A DNA stretch of 63,009 bases from Litorilituus lipolyticus (GCF_006439335.1 NZ_SAWY01000002.1:1-63009); one strand, 5' to 3'. Numbered from the stretch's first letter, positions 27,201 through 35,856 are shown. The notes: generated by a model not told the origin, from the sequence alone. Numbers and translations are program-made.

Positions 27201-29413
27201 AAAATTTTATCTGTAGCATGTGTACTGTACGCTACATACCTTCCATCACTAGAAATACTAGGCTGAAAGCTATATTCATAACTTAGATAATCACTTACTG
27301 GTACAGTAACTAAAGAGTTTTCATCATTACTAATATCATAAAGAGCAATTTGCCACCCAGCGCTAGTATTATATCCAAAAACCTTTTCATTCTCAGTCAT
27401 GTAAGTGATAAAATTACCATCTGAACTTATTTCAGGGTTGGTTGAGCCACTATAAAATGACTTAGGTGACACTTCTCCATTTTGTGTATGACTTACTAAT
27501 GTGTTTTCATGTTTATCCGCATCATAAACATACACTTCTTGATTTCCAACACCATGACTAATGATATTCGGTGCGGAAGAGGAGTAAGTAACTCTCTTAC
27601 CATCACCAGAAATACGTGAATTGCGCGAAGAACCATTCGCGACAGCACCATTTTGTCCGAAACTAATCAATATAGTACTTGAGTTCAATCTATTGTGATA
27701 AAATACATCATAAGATGTGTTTGTATCACCAGAAACGATATTACTGGCCAATGAACTAAACACAATATAATTTCCATCATCACTAATATCAAAGCTCCCT
27801 TTATCTATCTCACCATTTAAAGGGGCACCATTTAGGCCAAAACTTAACCTTTCAAGTTGCGTTTGTTTACCATCAGCACCTCTGTCTAACAAATATAATG
27901 AATCAAATTCATTTCCGTCAAGGAGAATATTATTCGCCTTAGACTGAATAACAATGTAACGTCCATCTTTTGACATTGCGATGCTATCAACATTAGAAAC
28001 AAAATTTTCTCCCGGTATCGGCAAGCTAACTCTTAAGTTACTTCCTGCACTTGGATCATCTTCAATCTGATACTTATAAACATCCGATAAACTATCATTA
28101 TCCTCATCAACTACCACAATACGATCACTATTATAAGCTATGTTTTTTCCATTAGCTGATATGCTTGCAAGATAGAGTTCTCCAGAATTTTGGCTAACAC
28201 CTTCATCAGCACCTGAAATGACAATTGTATCCAAGTTAGATAAATCACGATAGAAAACATTATTCTCTTGTGCCACTAATGGCTCACCTGTGGCATTTTT
28301 TGCTGTGAATATTAATTTGTCCCCATCAGCGTTGATAGAAGAAAAGTTTGCACCGCCAGCGTGATTATACTCCCCTCCCCCTATACTTATTAACGACGTT
28401 GTACTTGCCAATACATTCCTAACATATACATCATCAACTCCGTCAACATCACTGATATCATTTGTTAAATCCGCGCTTGTATGAAAAGAAATGACATTAC
28501 CATCAGCATTTATACTCGGGGCATAACTTCCAATCGAATCTGACTTATTGCCGTTAGTTTTAAGGCTAATTAAAATTACTTTATTCTCAGCAAGGCTGTA
28601 ACGAAAAATATCAGTATTATTCCAAACATCTTTACTACTTATGTTATTAGAATCAGACTCAAAGACTACAAATTCTCCATCAGCACTAATAACAGGATTA
28701 CGTGAGGCAGCTTCAACTTCAATTGTACTATAGGTTTTATTTATACGGTAAGTAGTATTAGCTGCACGGTCACGAATAAAAACATCACTAACTCCATTGG
28801 TGTCTGTACTAGTTTGATCTGGGCCACCTTGTATTTTTTTACTTAGGTTATTTGCTAAACTATCAAAGACAATTCGATTCCCATCTTTAGATATAGAAGG
28901 GTTAAACGAACTATTATTGCTAGTAATGTTTTCATCTTCAGGTCTGGATATCAGCTCTGTATTACCAATAACACTGATATCTGTATCACTAAAACTGTAG
29001 GTCGATAAATAAATGTCACTAGTAGAGTAAGCAAATTCAATTAAATTAGTTGCGGTTGATTCATAAGTAACAAAAATAGTTGAGCCATTAACAGCAATGT
29101 CGGGCTTTTGAGAATCACCATTTGAAGCTTGGTTATTAAGGCCATTCGAAACTAACTTAATAATATTCGTTTGCGTATCCTTAAGGAAAATATCACATTT
29201 GCCATTAGTATCTTTTACTATCAGGGTAGTAGCACAGGAGCTAAAAGCAATAAACCGACCATTTGGTGAAATCACCATATCCTTGGAGTTCCCGTCATTA
29301 AACTTTAAGTTTGCTTTACTAGCTAACTCTTGCGTTAACCAATTACCTGCATAAGCTGATAACGTTGAAAAACCACCTAAACTGGCTATTATTAAAAATT
29401 TCTTAAAAAGCAT
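24230..29413 (-). CDS. Giant secreted protein: PD40 blades, TSP3 calcium repeats, FG-GAP propellers
   Basis: 1727 residues beginning with a signal peptide (MLFKKFLIIASLGGFSTLSA, then YAG). Residues about 30-905 contain at least twelve TolB-like PD40 units of the form S.DG..I.F.S (SPNGRFIAFSS, SADGEFVVFES, SSDGRYVAYST), enough for two beta-propellers. Residues about 905-1120 are DxDxDG thrombospondin type 3 repeats that should bind calcium. Residues about 1120-1727 hold twelve FG-GAP units (DFNGDGKEDVLWR...LMSG) arranged as two sets of six. No catalytic motif was seen, so a structural, adhesive or matrix role is likely. The C-terminal half is a paralogue of that in the metallopeptidase at 1-3603. 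It is a probable substrate of the neighbouring type II secretion system, though no secretion signal can be read. Confidence 0.85.
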   Translation of the reverse strand: MLFKKFLIIASLGGFSTLSAYAGNWLTQELASKANLKFNDGNSKDMVISPNGRFIAFSSCATTLIVKDTNGKCDIFLKDTQTNIIKLVSNGLNNQASNGDSQKPDIAVNGSTIFVTYESTATNLIEFAYSTSDIYLSTYSFSDTDISVIGNTELISRPEDENITSNNSSFNPSISKDGNRIVFDSLANNLSKKIQGGPDQTSTDTNGVSDVFIRDRAANTTYRINKTYSTIEVEAASRNPVISADGEFVVFESDSNNISSKDVWNNTDIFRYSLAENKVILISLKTNGNKSDSIGSYAPSINADGNVISFHTSADLTNDISDVDGVDDVYVRNVLASTTSLISIGGGEYNHAGGANFSSINADGDKLIFTAKNATGEPLVAQENNVFYRDLSNLDTIVISGADEGVSQNSGELYLASISANGKNIAYNSDRIVVVDEDNDSLSDVYKYQIEDDPSAGSNLRVSLPIPGENFVSNVDSIAMSKDGRYIVIQSKANNILLDGNEFDSLYLLDRGADGKQTQLERLSFGLNGAPLNGEIDKGSFDISDDGNYIVFSSLASNIVSGDTNTSYDVFYHNRLNSSTILISFGQNGAVANGSSRNSRISGDGKRVTYSSSAPNIISHGVGNQEVYVYDADKHENTLVSHTQNGEVSPKSFYSGSTNPEISSDGNFITYMTENEKVFGYNTSAGWQIALYDISNDENSLVTVPVSDYLSYEYSFQPSISSDGRYVAYSTHATDKILGDGVDKDDNYDNDILLYDRQTGTNQIISYDNTAAGVQGNQIKNAFDVTISDDGTHVVFKTKTEDEVNPDVFNYQVVVRDLVNNVSSIVANSNALDNDTTETADHGKLAATTTTIQPRISSDGDIILYPANIPHAIFTLDSNDPLAEPTVTNLVSEGSSITQAYIAKRETDSDIDGIPDRIDTDDDNDGMSDDYENLYLLNDDDSVCLNPLDSNDAAEDCDGDGLSNLEEFELSTKPNDSDSDNDGLTDHFEVNTSETNLFLTNPLNDDSDNDGLTDGYEINTSLTNPLIADSDGDGLSDGYEVNTSLTNPNSSDSDNDGLSDGDEVNIHQTNPNSSDSDNDGLSDEFEVNNPKYDPLNGDMDGDGVLDGSDSDPFNKYIGGKIAAKNDFNNDGKTDLFWHNKQSGQTYVYLMNGKAVIEVGSPTTRADTYWHVVGRGDFNGDGKEDVLWRHQETGVNEIDLMSGVSVTNTISLNTVPMTWQVAGIGDVNGDNADDVIWQELTTDEVHIHTLLNGQLESASQLIPANTDLKIKAVADFNSDGFADLWLRNKQTNENFTYLLNGFTIVQQISLGVISENWQLQDVADVDGDDDSDIVWRNKLTSEVNLYVMQDGSLQSELALPTRTSEWRLAMTGDLIGDLSQDFIWHNLSTGEVVADFLDVSQAGGISSSQTVTTIADASWQLVPKRISEISPSRYDFDGDNKADILIRDSGNGELSLQRMNGVNVISSDIAGTLPVEWQVAGRGDFDGDGKSDLLWRNNSTGANQIHLMDGHASLQESAINSVGTNWEVAGVADFNGDKKDDILWRDQVTGSTWLYTMDGTTVMQSQNVTTISDMNWKVATTPDTNGDGKADILWRNTISGDNYLYLMNGNNIMRAYLLSTVPVHWSITGSGDLNGDDVDDIIFRSSDGTNWSWLMHAGQIGQSLQINRITDTNWRMKDMADFDGDGNDDILWRNQTSGSTYMYLMNGNAIIGQGGSDSIDISKRIVGQ
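24653..26122 (-). repeat. FG-GAP module, copy 2 of a direct paralogous repeat
   Basis: Collinear with 1-1470 in the same orientation at an offset of about 24,650 nt and with almost no net indels. It encodes FG-GAP units 1 to about 10 of the 1727-residue protein. The remaining part, 24230-24652, presumably matches sequence just left of the window. Confidence 0.85.
26153..26359 (-). repeat. Three tandem 69-bp units encoding 23-residue TSP3 calcium repeats
   Basis: Translated units are of the type NTSLTNP...DSDNDGLSDGYEV, each 23 residues, and they abut without gaps. At DNA level a stretch of about 32 nt including CCATCATTATCACTATCTGA recurs nearly identically at 26175 and 26244, exactly 69 nt apart. 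Such near-identity suggests recent unit duplication and possible copy-number variation between strains. Confidence 0.8.
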
Positions 29414-29624
29414 AAAAACCTCTACAACATATACAAACTATGATAAACAATAGAGCTCTTATCATAATACGCGTTTATACGGCAATACTCTCATAATGCT
29501 ATGTTCTTGTCATTAAATTGTCACTCTATGTTACAAAAGCAAAACAAATGCCAGAATATAATCACTCTCGTAAGAGTAAAGAAAACTCCTAGCTTACGTA
29601 GTAGAAGTCAATAAAAATATAATA

Positions 29625-31274
29625 TTACTTTGAACAAAGCAAAATGACTTGTGGTGCAAGTTGATTATTATTATCCAATATTAAAGCTTTGTTAGACCAA
29701 CCAATCGCAAATTCACAAATATTCATTTTATAATATACGAAGGCCAACTGTGAATAGACTAAAGATTGTAACTTAGGACGAGACTTGGTATGTTTCAATG
29801 CTCTTCTCCCTAAATTTAGGGCATCTTGATAATAGCCAGAGTCAACTAAAATAGTCAATAATGCGACAAGATTTGATTGGCGAATTACACCCTGTTCAAG
29901 TTCAAGATTATAAGCTTGAAGTATCAACTTTAATGCCTCTTTCTTACTCCCATTCTTTGCTAGTTCCCTACCGTAACTGCTCATTGCTCGTGTGCTATTA
30001 GGGCTTTTATCTAACTCAAGTTGATAAAATTTCAAAGGTGTCTGCCATTCTTGTACTCGAATATAACTTAAAACTGAAAAGCAAAGAACAAAAAGCCCTA
30101 ATAGTACTAGTTTAAGTATTTTAGTCTTAGCAAAAGAGTTTAAAACTAAGCGGCACAAATTTGTTAAAATTAACAACCCTGCTGCTGAAGGTAAATACAT
30201 TCTATGTTCAAAGTATAAGTCTTGAATAGGAATAAAACTTGACTCTACAGCCAATCCTAAATATAGCATAGCCAAAGCAATTAACATTAAAGGCTGTTTA
30301 TATCGAACTGAGATAAAGCTAATAGTTATGATAAACGCAACATGAATAGCTAAGTAGTGATAGAAAGTGGTTGAGCCAAAACTTATTAAACTGACTTGAG
30401 ACTCCAGCTTTAGTGGAAACGGGAAAAAAAGCAATTTAAAGTACTGTAATATAACTTTTAACTGTGTTGCAAAATAATCTAAACGACTATACGAATTAGT
30501 TTCTCTAGTTATTTTATCAAGTTCTATTATGAACTCTGGCGCAACGTAAAATGCGACGACAACTGAGGTGACGCTTAAAGTAGCAATTATAAGCAACTTT
30601 ATTCGTTGTTTAGTTATTAACTTAAAAGTCATTAAGAATATGAATACCGGTAAGAAAATTACAGTTTGTTTACTACCAAACGCTAATATAAAGAAACAAA
30701 TACTTAATAAAATAAAACTCACATTTTTAGGTATTGAATAGCTAGTTTTATTTTGTTTTCTTATTGAAAGCGTATAGAAAATTAAAGACAACATGGTAAA
30801 AAACATTGCCAAAACAGTAAAACGTTGACTGATATAAACAACAGCCTGAGTATTTAACGGGTGAATTAACCATAAAAGAGCAACCGCATAGGACATGCCA
30901 TTTAATTGTTGTTCTTTAATACTAAAGCCCTCACTACTAGCAAGTACTTGCCCTAGAGCATTTATAAAAAACCAAATTAAACAAGCATTAAGGAAGTGTA
31001 TAAATAGAGTTATAGCGTGCAATGCAATTATTCGTTCTCCAAAAAGCTGACTTAGCGAATATGAACTTAAGCCTATATAACGAAAATTAAGCAAATGTAA
31101 AAAAGTGTCTGGTGGGATCAAATTATCTGCTTGATTCAATATAACCGAATCATCTACATATAATGGTACAGTCAATGCACCGCAATAAACCGTCGTAACT
31201 AAAAAAAGAGCAAAAGTTAACCTGTAGATTATGGTCAAATTAGTACTAATATAAAAACGTTTTTGTTTATCCAT
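29625..31274 (-). CDS. TMTC-like GT-C membrane glycosyltransferase with C-terminal TPRs
   Basis: 549 residues. About ten membrane helices fill residues 15-410, followed by a soluble tail at about 415-549 with three TPR-like helix pairs. The first extracytoplasmic loop has PLYVDDSVIL, placing acidic residues where GT-C enzymes keep their catalytic Asp. IHPLNTQAVVYISQRFTVLA and FEHRMYLPSAAGLL are signatures I associate with the TMTC/O-mannosyltransferase-like group of bacterial TPR glycosyltransferases. It would use a polyprenyl-linked sugar to glycosylate an exported protein on the periplasmic side. It lies directly downstream of the S-layer-like gene but beyond a terminator, so it needs its own promoter. 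Glycosylation of that protein is an inference. Confidence 0.68.
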   Translation of the reverse strand: MDKQKRFYISTNLTIIYRLTFALFLVTTVYCGALTVPLYVDDSVILNQADNLIPPDTFLHLLNFRYIGLSSYSLSQLFGERIIALHAITLFIHFLNACLIWFFINALGQVLASSEGFSIKEQQLNGMSYAVALLWLIHPLNTQAVVYISQRFTVLAMFFTMLSLIFYTLSIRKQNKTSYSIPKNVSFILLSICFFILAFGSKQTVIFLPVFIFLMTFKLITKQRIKLLIIATLSVTSVVVAFYVAPEFIIELDKITRETNSYSRLDYFATQLKVILQYFKLLFFPFPLKLESQVSLISFGSTTFYHYLAIHVAFIITISFISVRYKQPLMLIALAMLYLGLAVESSFIPIQDLYFEHRMYLPSAAGLLILTNLCRLVLNSFAKTKILKLVLLGLFVLCFSVLSYIRVQEWQTPLKFYQLELDKSPNSTRAMSSYGRELAKNGSKKEALKLILQAYNLELEQGVIRQSNLVALLTILVDSGYYQDALNLGRRALKHTKSRPKLQSLVYSQLAFVYYKMNICEFAIGWSNKALILDNNNQLAPQVILLCSK

Positions 31275-31359
31275 GACTTTATGTTTTCACCTAAGAATTT
31301 TTTAGTTTTTTATAATTATCAGATAGCTAATATTAAATTGCTTTAAGCTTACTTGAAGC

Positions 31360-31388
31360 AAAAAAAAACGAGGCATTAGCCTCGTTTT
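31360..31388 (-). terminator. Intrinsic terminator of the S-layer-like gene
   Basis: Perfect 10-bp arms AAAACGAGGC / GCCTCGTTTT (31365-31374 and 31379-31388) with a 4-nt loop. On the minus strand they are followed by a run of eight or more T (from 31367 downward). It is located 35 nt after the stop codon at 31423. The flanking A and T runs may let it work in both directions. Confidence 0.9.
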
Positions 31389-31422
31389 GTTCTTACACAA
31401 TATTGTGCAATAAAATCAATTA

Positions 31423-32931
31423 TTAGTTGATTTTACCTTTATATTGGTCATTGATAACAACAGCACGGTCAGTTTCAGCATTGTTTTTATATGCTGAATG
31501 AACACTGATGTTTTCGTCAGCTGCATTAACTACGATATCAATAGAAAGCTTACCTGATGTGAAAGGAACTGAAGCGTTATTGATTAGAGCATCAATAATT
31601 TTACCAGTTAATTTCTTCATTTCATTACCGCCTAAGCTTTCAACAACAACGTTGTTTAGTACAACGTCACCAGCCATATTTGTAGCTGTAACATATACAG
31701 AACCTGCATCAACAGAGCTATGGTTAGTGATGTAAATCACTTGACCAAGATCACGTTGTGCTGCTGGAAGTGTAATGTCAGAGAAAGGCATGTAAGGAAT
31801 ATTGATTTGTGCACCATTTAATGTCCACTCACCAGCATCAGTCATTACGTTTAATGTTTCAACGCCTGTATTAGCAGTAGGACATGTTGGTAAACCTGGC
31901 ACAGATACTAAACAAGTATAATCTTGCTCTGAATCAATAGTGAATTTTTGATCAAGTAACTCAGCATTAGTACCATCACCATTACCTGTTGAAGTAAAAG
32001 TAATTGAGTCAGTTGTAAATGTTGCAGGGTAAGTCATAGTAACTTGTGTCGCTGCAGTATTTAATGTAGGACCAGTTAATGCGTTAAGTGATGTAAATTG
32101 ACCAGAAGTTAAGTCAGTGAAGTCACCATTTAGTACAACTGTTACTTCATTTTCAGTAACAGTTGTTTGCCAACCTGTTGTGTTTACAACAGCTTTTTCG
32201 ATAACAAGTGTATCTTCAAGAGTAGGGTTAGCTTCAACATAGTTTGGCGCAGTAGCATTTAAGCCTGTAAACATTTCACGCAACATAGTTACATCAATTT
32301 CGCCATTTAGCTTATTACCGGCAGCAATTGTTACAGCGTTAAACTGTGTTGCTACGGTAGCAACTGGTGAACAGATCTTTTCAATAGTTGCAGCGCCAAC
32401 ACCTGTTTTAGTTTCCATACAAAGTTTTACTGTAGTACCTGAAACAACAGCAGCTGAATCAATTACTAAGTTAGCTGTATTTGCAACAGGAGGGTTTACA
32501 GGATTAGGTTGGTTAAACGCAATAACCAAACCACCAGTACCTGTAGCAAACTGGTTATCAACGTTAGTTACACGGTAATGAGCTTCTGAGTCATCACCTG
32601 TAGGTGAAGTTAGCTTACCTAAAGTCATTGTAACTAAGTCACTAGTACCAATAGTACCCCTTTGAACTAAAATAGTCGAAGGTAAAGAAGCAAAAGATGT
32701 TGGTAATTCACCTACACCATTTTCAAAGTAGAATCTATAAGTATCATTCTCAGAATATTCTGCTGCAATTGTTACTTGCAGATCTGTTGTTGTAATTGAT
32801 GATGCAGTAGCAAATGTTTGTGCTTGCTTAGAATATGTTGAGTTCGCTGGCGCGTCAATCACTGCAGCCTGAACACCAAAAGTAGCAGCAATTGCAGATG
32901 CAATTAATGTCGACTTCATTATTGTTTTCAT
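31423..32931 (-). CDS. Abundant secreted surface protein, Slr4-type S-layer protein candidate
   Basis: The true start is the ATG at 32931 with GGAG 7 nt upstream (the longer frame begins at a TTG), giving 502 residues. MKTIMKSTLIASAIAATFGVQA is a signal peptide. The mature part is rich in Thr, Val, Ala and Asn, acidic, poor in Lys and Arg, and predicted all-beta. Four cysteines sit in two close pairs (CMETKTGVGAATIEKIC and CLVSVPGLPTC), likely disulfides. Codons are strongly biased to GTA, ACT and GGT, as in highly expressed genes, and promoter and terminator are strong. Size, composition and a neighbouring type II secretion operon resemble the Slr4 S-layer proteins described for Pseudoalteromonas. 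I recall that family only in outline, so the identity needs a homology check. Confidence 0.62.
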   Translation of the reverse strand: MKTIMKSTLIASAIAATFGVQAAVIDAPANSTYSKQAQTFATASSITTTDLQVTIAAEYSENDTYRFYFENGVGELPTSFASLPSTILVQRGTIGTSDLVTMTLGKLTSPTGDDSEAHYRVTNVDNQFATGTGGLVIAFNQPNPVNPPVANTANLVIDSAAVVSGTTVKLCMETKTGVGAATIEKICSPVATVATQFNAVTIAAGNKLNGEIDVTMLREMFTGLNATAPNYVEANPTLEDTLVIEKAVVNTTGWQTTVTENEVTVVLNGDFTDLTSGQFTSLNALTGPTLNTAATQVTMTYPATFTTDSITFTSTGNGDGTNAELLDQKFTIDSEQDYTCLVSVPGLPTCPTANTGVETLNVMTDAGEWTLNGAQINIPYMPFSDITLPAAQRDLGQVIYITNHSSVDAGSVYVTATNMAGDVVLNNVVVESLGGNEMKKLTGKIIDALINNASVPFTSGKLSIDIVVNAADENISVHSAYKNNAETDRAVVINDQYKGKIN

Positions 32932-32937
32932 TATTTT

Positions 32938-32965
32938 CTCCAAGTTTCATGAAACTGGAACTTGG
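32938..32965 (-). promoter_or_regulatory. 5'-UTR hairpin overlapping the ribosome binding site of the S-layer-like gene
   Basis: In the mRNA CCAAGTT (32965-32959) can pair with AACTTGG (32946-32940). The Shine-Dalgarno GGAG is 32941-32938, so its first two bases lie in the stem. A competing inner palindrome AGTTTCATGAAACT occupies the loop. It could tune translation or protect the 5' end of a long-lived mRNA. Confidence 0.5.
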
Positions 32966-33015
32966 CTGTGCCTAGTCCCTAGTAATACTAATCAGTAACT
33001 ATATATCTATAATTA

Positions 33016-33032
33016 CTACCTAAATTAGGTAG
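33016..33032. promoter_or_regulatory. 8-bp inverted repeat at the predicted transcription start, possible operator
   Basis: CTACCTAA (33016-33023) and TTAGGTAG (33025-33032) are exact inverse copies around one central base. The element begins 5 nt downstream of the -10 box at 33038-33043, so it covers the predicted start point. It could be an operator or an mRNA 5' stem. Confidence 0.45.
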
Positions 33033-33037
33033 AAAAG

Positions 33038-33066
33038 ATTATTCGTGAGTTTAGATGTAAAGTCAA
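33038..33066 (-). promoter_or_regulatory. Strong sigma-70 promoter of the S-layer-like gene
   Basis: Minus strand: TTGACT (33066-33061), 17-nt spacer, AATAAT (33043-33038); each hexamer matches consensus at five of six positions. Transcription should start near 33031, leaving a 5' UTR of about 100 nt. This sits in the 302-nt gap 32932-33233. The rest of that gap (33067-33233) holds only long A/T runs after the gspD stop, with no clear terminator. Confidence 0.75.
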
Positions 33067-33233
33067 CCCTGTTAAGTAATTTTTATGATTAAAAACAAGA
33101 GTCTTACTTTTACCTATGGCCACGCACAAAAAAAACACAAGTTTAGTTTAAAAAAAAACCTTTTTATTTAATAATTAACTAGCATAGCCTAATTTAATAT
33201 TTATTTTTCCTTATTGTAAGAACAGTTTTAAAC

Positions 33234-35288
33234 TTAATAAGTAAGCATATCTAAACCTTGCTTAAAGTTATGCTTGATATTGTCCCATTGGTTATCATCA
33301 AAAATAATTCTAGGTGTCACTAGCACCACTAACTCGGTTTTTTCTTTCGACTGAGTTTCACTTTTAAATAAGTAACCAAAGATAGGAATACTACTTAAAA
33401 AAGGTACTCCTTTATCTATATCATAAGCATTTTCAGAGACAAGACCACCTAACAAAATAGTTTTCCCGCTATTTGCAACAACTTCGGTACTTATATCTCT
33501 ATTTAAAATACCTTGTGCATTACCTGCAATTTGATTAGAAATACTTTGCTGAATATCCATAATAACAACACCATTTGTATTGATAGTTGGAACAACAGAC
33601 AAAGTTAAACCTGTTTGGCGTCGCTCTACATTTTCTCTAACAACTTCAGTATTATCATTTGTATCAGTTGAAGTTACAATTGGGATTTCATCACCCACTA
33701 CAATAGAAGCAGTTGCGCCATCTCGAACAAGTAAAGTTGGGTTAGATAGAATATTAACTAAACTATTTCGTTCAATGGCTTTAGCTTCTATCGTACTAAC
33801 TGCACCAGCAGCTTTAAATAAACCACCTGAGATATCATCTAACCCCATAACACCTTGAGTACTTAGACTAAACTTGCCACTTTCTAAAAAAAATTCAACA
33901 CCATATTGAAATTCATCTCTTAAAGTTACCTCAGCAATTGTTACATCAAGTAATATTTGTTTAGGCATCACATCAAGATTTTTAATTAAAGGTAAAATCC
34001 CTTGGTAGCTACTCCCTGTTGCATGAACAATTACAAAATTTGCACGAGAATCTATCACTATATTAATGCCTTTTTCATCAAGCCCACCATTACTGGTAGC
34101 CAAGCTGCTTTTACCTTGAGTTTTATTAGCAACAGATGATTTAGTATCTCTACTATTGTTACCCGATTTATTTGCTACCACAGCATTACCACCAAATAAT
34201 GGCGCTAAACTCTCACCAATATCTTCAGCGCGAGCAAACTTTGGCCTATAGATAAAATATTGTTTAGTATCACCTTTTGGTGGTTGATCTAACTTTTTAG
34301 CCCAGAACTCTACTCGATTTAGAAAATCAAGTTCACTCGCAAAAATAGCAATGGCTCCTATTTGCTCAATAGGTACCATTGCAAGGTTTCTCGTTGCTTT
34401 ATTGTTCAAGTCAGCCGGAATACCTTCACTTGTTAATAATTCACTAATTGTTTCAATAAATTCTTCTGTTGAAATATAATTAAGCTCAATAAAACCGATG
34501 TTTTTACCTTGGTGAGCAGGTCTGTCTAGTAACTCCGTCAATTCAATTACTTGGATGACTTGCTCTCTTGTGCCTTCAACAAAAAGTGCACTTTGACCTG
34601 CATCTGGCGAAACTTTAGCTTTCACAAGCTGCTTTAATGTTCTTTCTATACTAAAGTTCACACCATATTTTAACGGAATAATCTGTAAAATAGTTCCTGT
34701 AGTTTGTGGCACTGAACTAACTGAACGCCCCACTTGTACCACAGCACCTTCTAATACAGGATCAAGTGTATGTAAATAAAAAACCCCTTCCTTTAAACGT
34801 ACTTTTACGCCATTTTCATCTAGCAATTGCTTAGTTGCTTTATAAAGCTGCTTATCTGTAAGCCCTTTACTTATATTTAGAGTGATAAGGTTAGGTATAT
34901 TAGAAATTTTTTGCTCAATGACATAATTAACTTTCAATGTATTCCCAAAAGTTTGGTGAATAAAATCAGTAACTCTTAAACTATCAAAAGCAACAGCATA
35001 CGTTTGATTATTTTTAAAATAGGCTTCATCATTAACCTCTTCCGCTTGTAATGTTTTATGTGCCAAGCTTTCTACTTTTTCAATTTTTGTTTCTGGCGTC
35101 GACTTTTCATCATCATTGGTATTAACAGGTATTTCTTCTTCGATATTGTTTTCCAGAAGTGATGATGCCTTGACATGTACAACCTCAGGTTTTTCATTAG
35201 GCGTGAATAATGCACACCCAGGGGTTAGGCCTACAGCTAACACAATAGCAAGTGCGCGGAGAACGTTAGTTTTTCTCTGTTGTAACAT
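33234..35288 (-). CDS. gspD: Type II secretion system secretin GspD (XpsD-like)
   Basis: The start is the ATG at 35288, preceded by AAGGG and directly after the stop of the gspC-like gene; the longer GTG start lies inside that gene. 684 residues. Hydrophobic leader then GLTPGC at about residue 24, a plausible though imperfect lipobox. A linker rich in Glu and Lys follows, then N0 (YAVAFDSLRVTDFIHQTFG), N1-N3 ring domains (IIPLKYGVNFSIERTLKQLV, IELNYISTEEFIETISEL), an Asn/Ser-rich loop, and the secretin core (PKQILLDVTIAEVTLRDEFQ, VGDEIPIVTST, GKTILLGGLVSEN, KTELVVLVTPRII). It forms the outer-membrane channel. Being last in the operon next to the gspC/N-like gene matches the Xps arrangement. 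Confidence 0.93.
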   Translation of the reverse strand: MLQQRKTNVLRALAIVLAVGLTPGCALFTPNEKPEVVHVKASSLLENNIEEEIPVNTNDDEKSTPETKIEKVESLAHKTLQAEEVNDEAYFKNNQTYAVAFDSLRVTDFIHQTFGNTLKVNYVIEQKISNIPNLITLNISKGLTDKQLYKATKQLLDENGVKVRLKEGVFYLHTLDPVLEGAVVQVGRSVSSVPQTTGTILQIIPLKYGVNFSIERTLKQLVKAKVSPDAGQSALFVEGTREQVIQVIELTELLDRPAHQGKNIGFIELNYISTEEFIETISELLTSEGIPADLNNKATRNLAMVPIEQIGAIAIFASELDFLNRVEFWAKKLDQPPKGDTKQYFIYRPKFARAEDIGESLAPLFGGNAVVANKSGNNSRDTKSSVANKTQGKSSLATSNGGLDEKGINIVIDSRANFVIVHATGSSYQGILPLIKNLDVMPKQILLDVTIAEVTLRDEFQYGVEFFLESGKFSLSTQGVMGLDDISGGLFKAAGAVSTIEAKAIERNSLVNILSNPTLLVRDGATASIVVGDEIPIVTSTDTNDNTEVVRENVERRQTGLTLSVVPTINTNGVVIMDIQQSISNQIAGNAQGILNRDISTEVVANSGKTILLGGLVSENAYDIDKGVPFLSSIPIFGYLFKSETQSKEKTELVVLVTPRIIFDDNQWDNIKHNFKQGLDMLTY

Positions 35289-35289
35289 G

Positions 35290-35856
35290 TTATTTACCCT
35301 TGTTTTTCTCACCTGAGAAAGTCATATTTTTGTTTTTGAATAATGGTAGTTTAGCAAGAGTGCCTTCGATTTCGATTTCAACAAAATCAACCCCAACCTG
35401 AGTAACTTTACCTTCAGCAAACGATTTGCCAGACGGTAAAGTAATCAATGATATTTTTCCGGTTTTGTTTTTATATTCAATGACAGCTTTACGCTCGCCA
35501 TTTTGGGAAATAACTCCAACAAGCTTTGCAACTCTTAAAATGTCTGGTTTTACAATTGCTTTATTTTGTTGGCTTTTCGCCAACCTGTCATTGGCAAGTT
35601 TATCTTGCGCAGCTTTAGTTTTTTGTTCTAACTCTTTTTCAATAGCAAGCAGAGAAGAGAAGTACTGATTAATAAAGTCATTCCCATTGATACTTGTCCG
35701 ATTAAACTTAACTATTTCAATGTTTACATCCTCCTTTTCTTTAACATTAGCACCAGGTAGAAGCACTCGATTGAAAATGTCAATTAGCAATATAATAACA
35801 GCACAACCAACACCGGCTAGTAACATTCTTTTATCTAAGTTCGATATTATGTTCAT
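35290..35856 (-). CDS. gspC: Type II secretion GspC/XpsN-like inner-membrane linker protein
   Basis: 188 residues: a short cytoplasmic N-terminus, one membrane helix (MLLAGVGCAVIILLIDIF), a charged stretch (KELEQKTKAAQDKLANDRLA) and a homology-region-like beta domain (KLVGVISQNGERKAVIEYKN, ITLPSGKSFAEGKVTQVGVD). This matches GspC/XpsN, which links the inner-membrane platform to the N0 domain of the secretin. No PDZ domain follows, so it belongs to the short type. The gene sits between gspM and gspD, where Xps operons carry xpsN. Start ATG at 35856, 4 nt after the gspM stop. Confidence 0.75.
   Translation of the reverse strand: MNIISNLDKRMLLAGVGCAVIILLIDIFNRVLLPGANVKEKEDVNIEIVKFNRTSINGNDFINQYFSSLLAIEKELEQKTKAAQDKLANDRLAKSQQNKAIVKPDILRVAKLVGVISQNGERKAVIEYKNKTGKISLITLPSGKSFAEGKVTQVGVDFVEIEIEGTLAKLPLFKNKNMTFSGEKNKGK

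Noticed and set aside
24230..29413. A CRISPR-like array suggested by many short periodic repeats
   Set aside because: The periodicity is coding (PD40, TSP3 and FG-GAP units) within one long open frame, with no unique spacers.
29414..29624. Search for a promoter upstream of the 1727-residue protein gene
   Set aside because: Several A/T-rich -10-like boxes occur, but none has a -35 partner at 16-18 nt, so no site is claimed.
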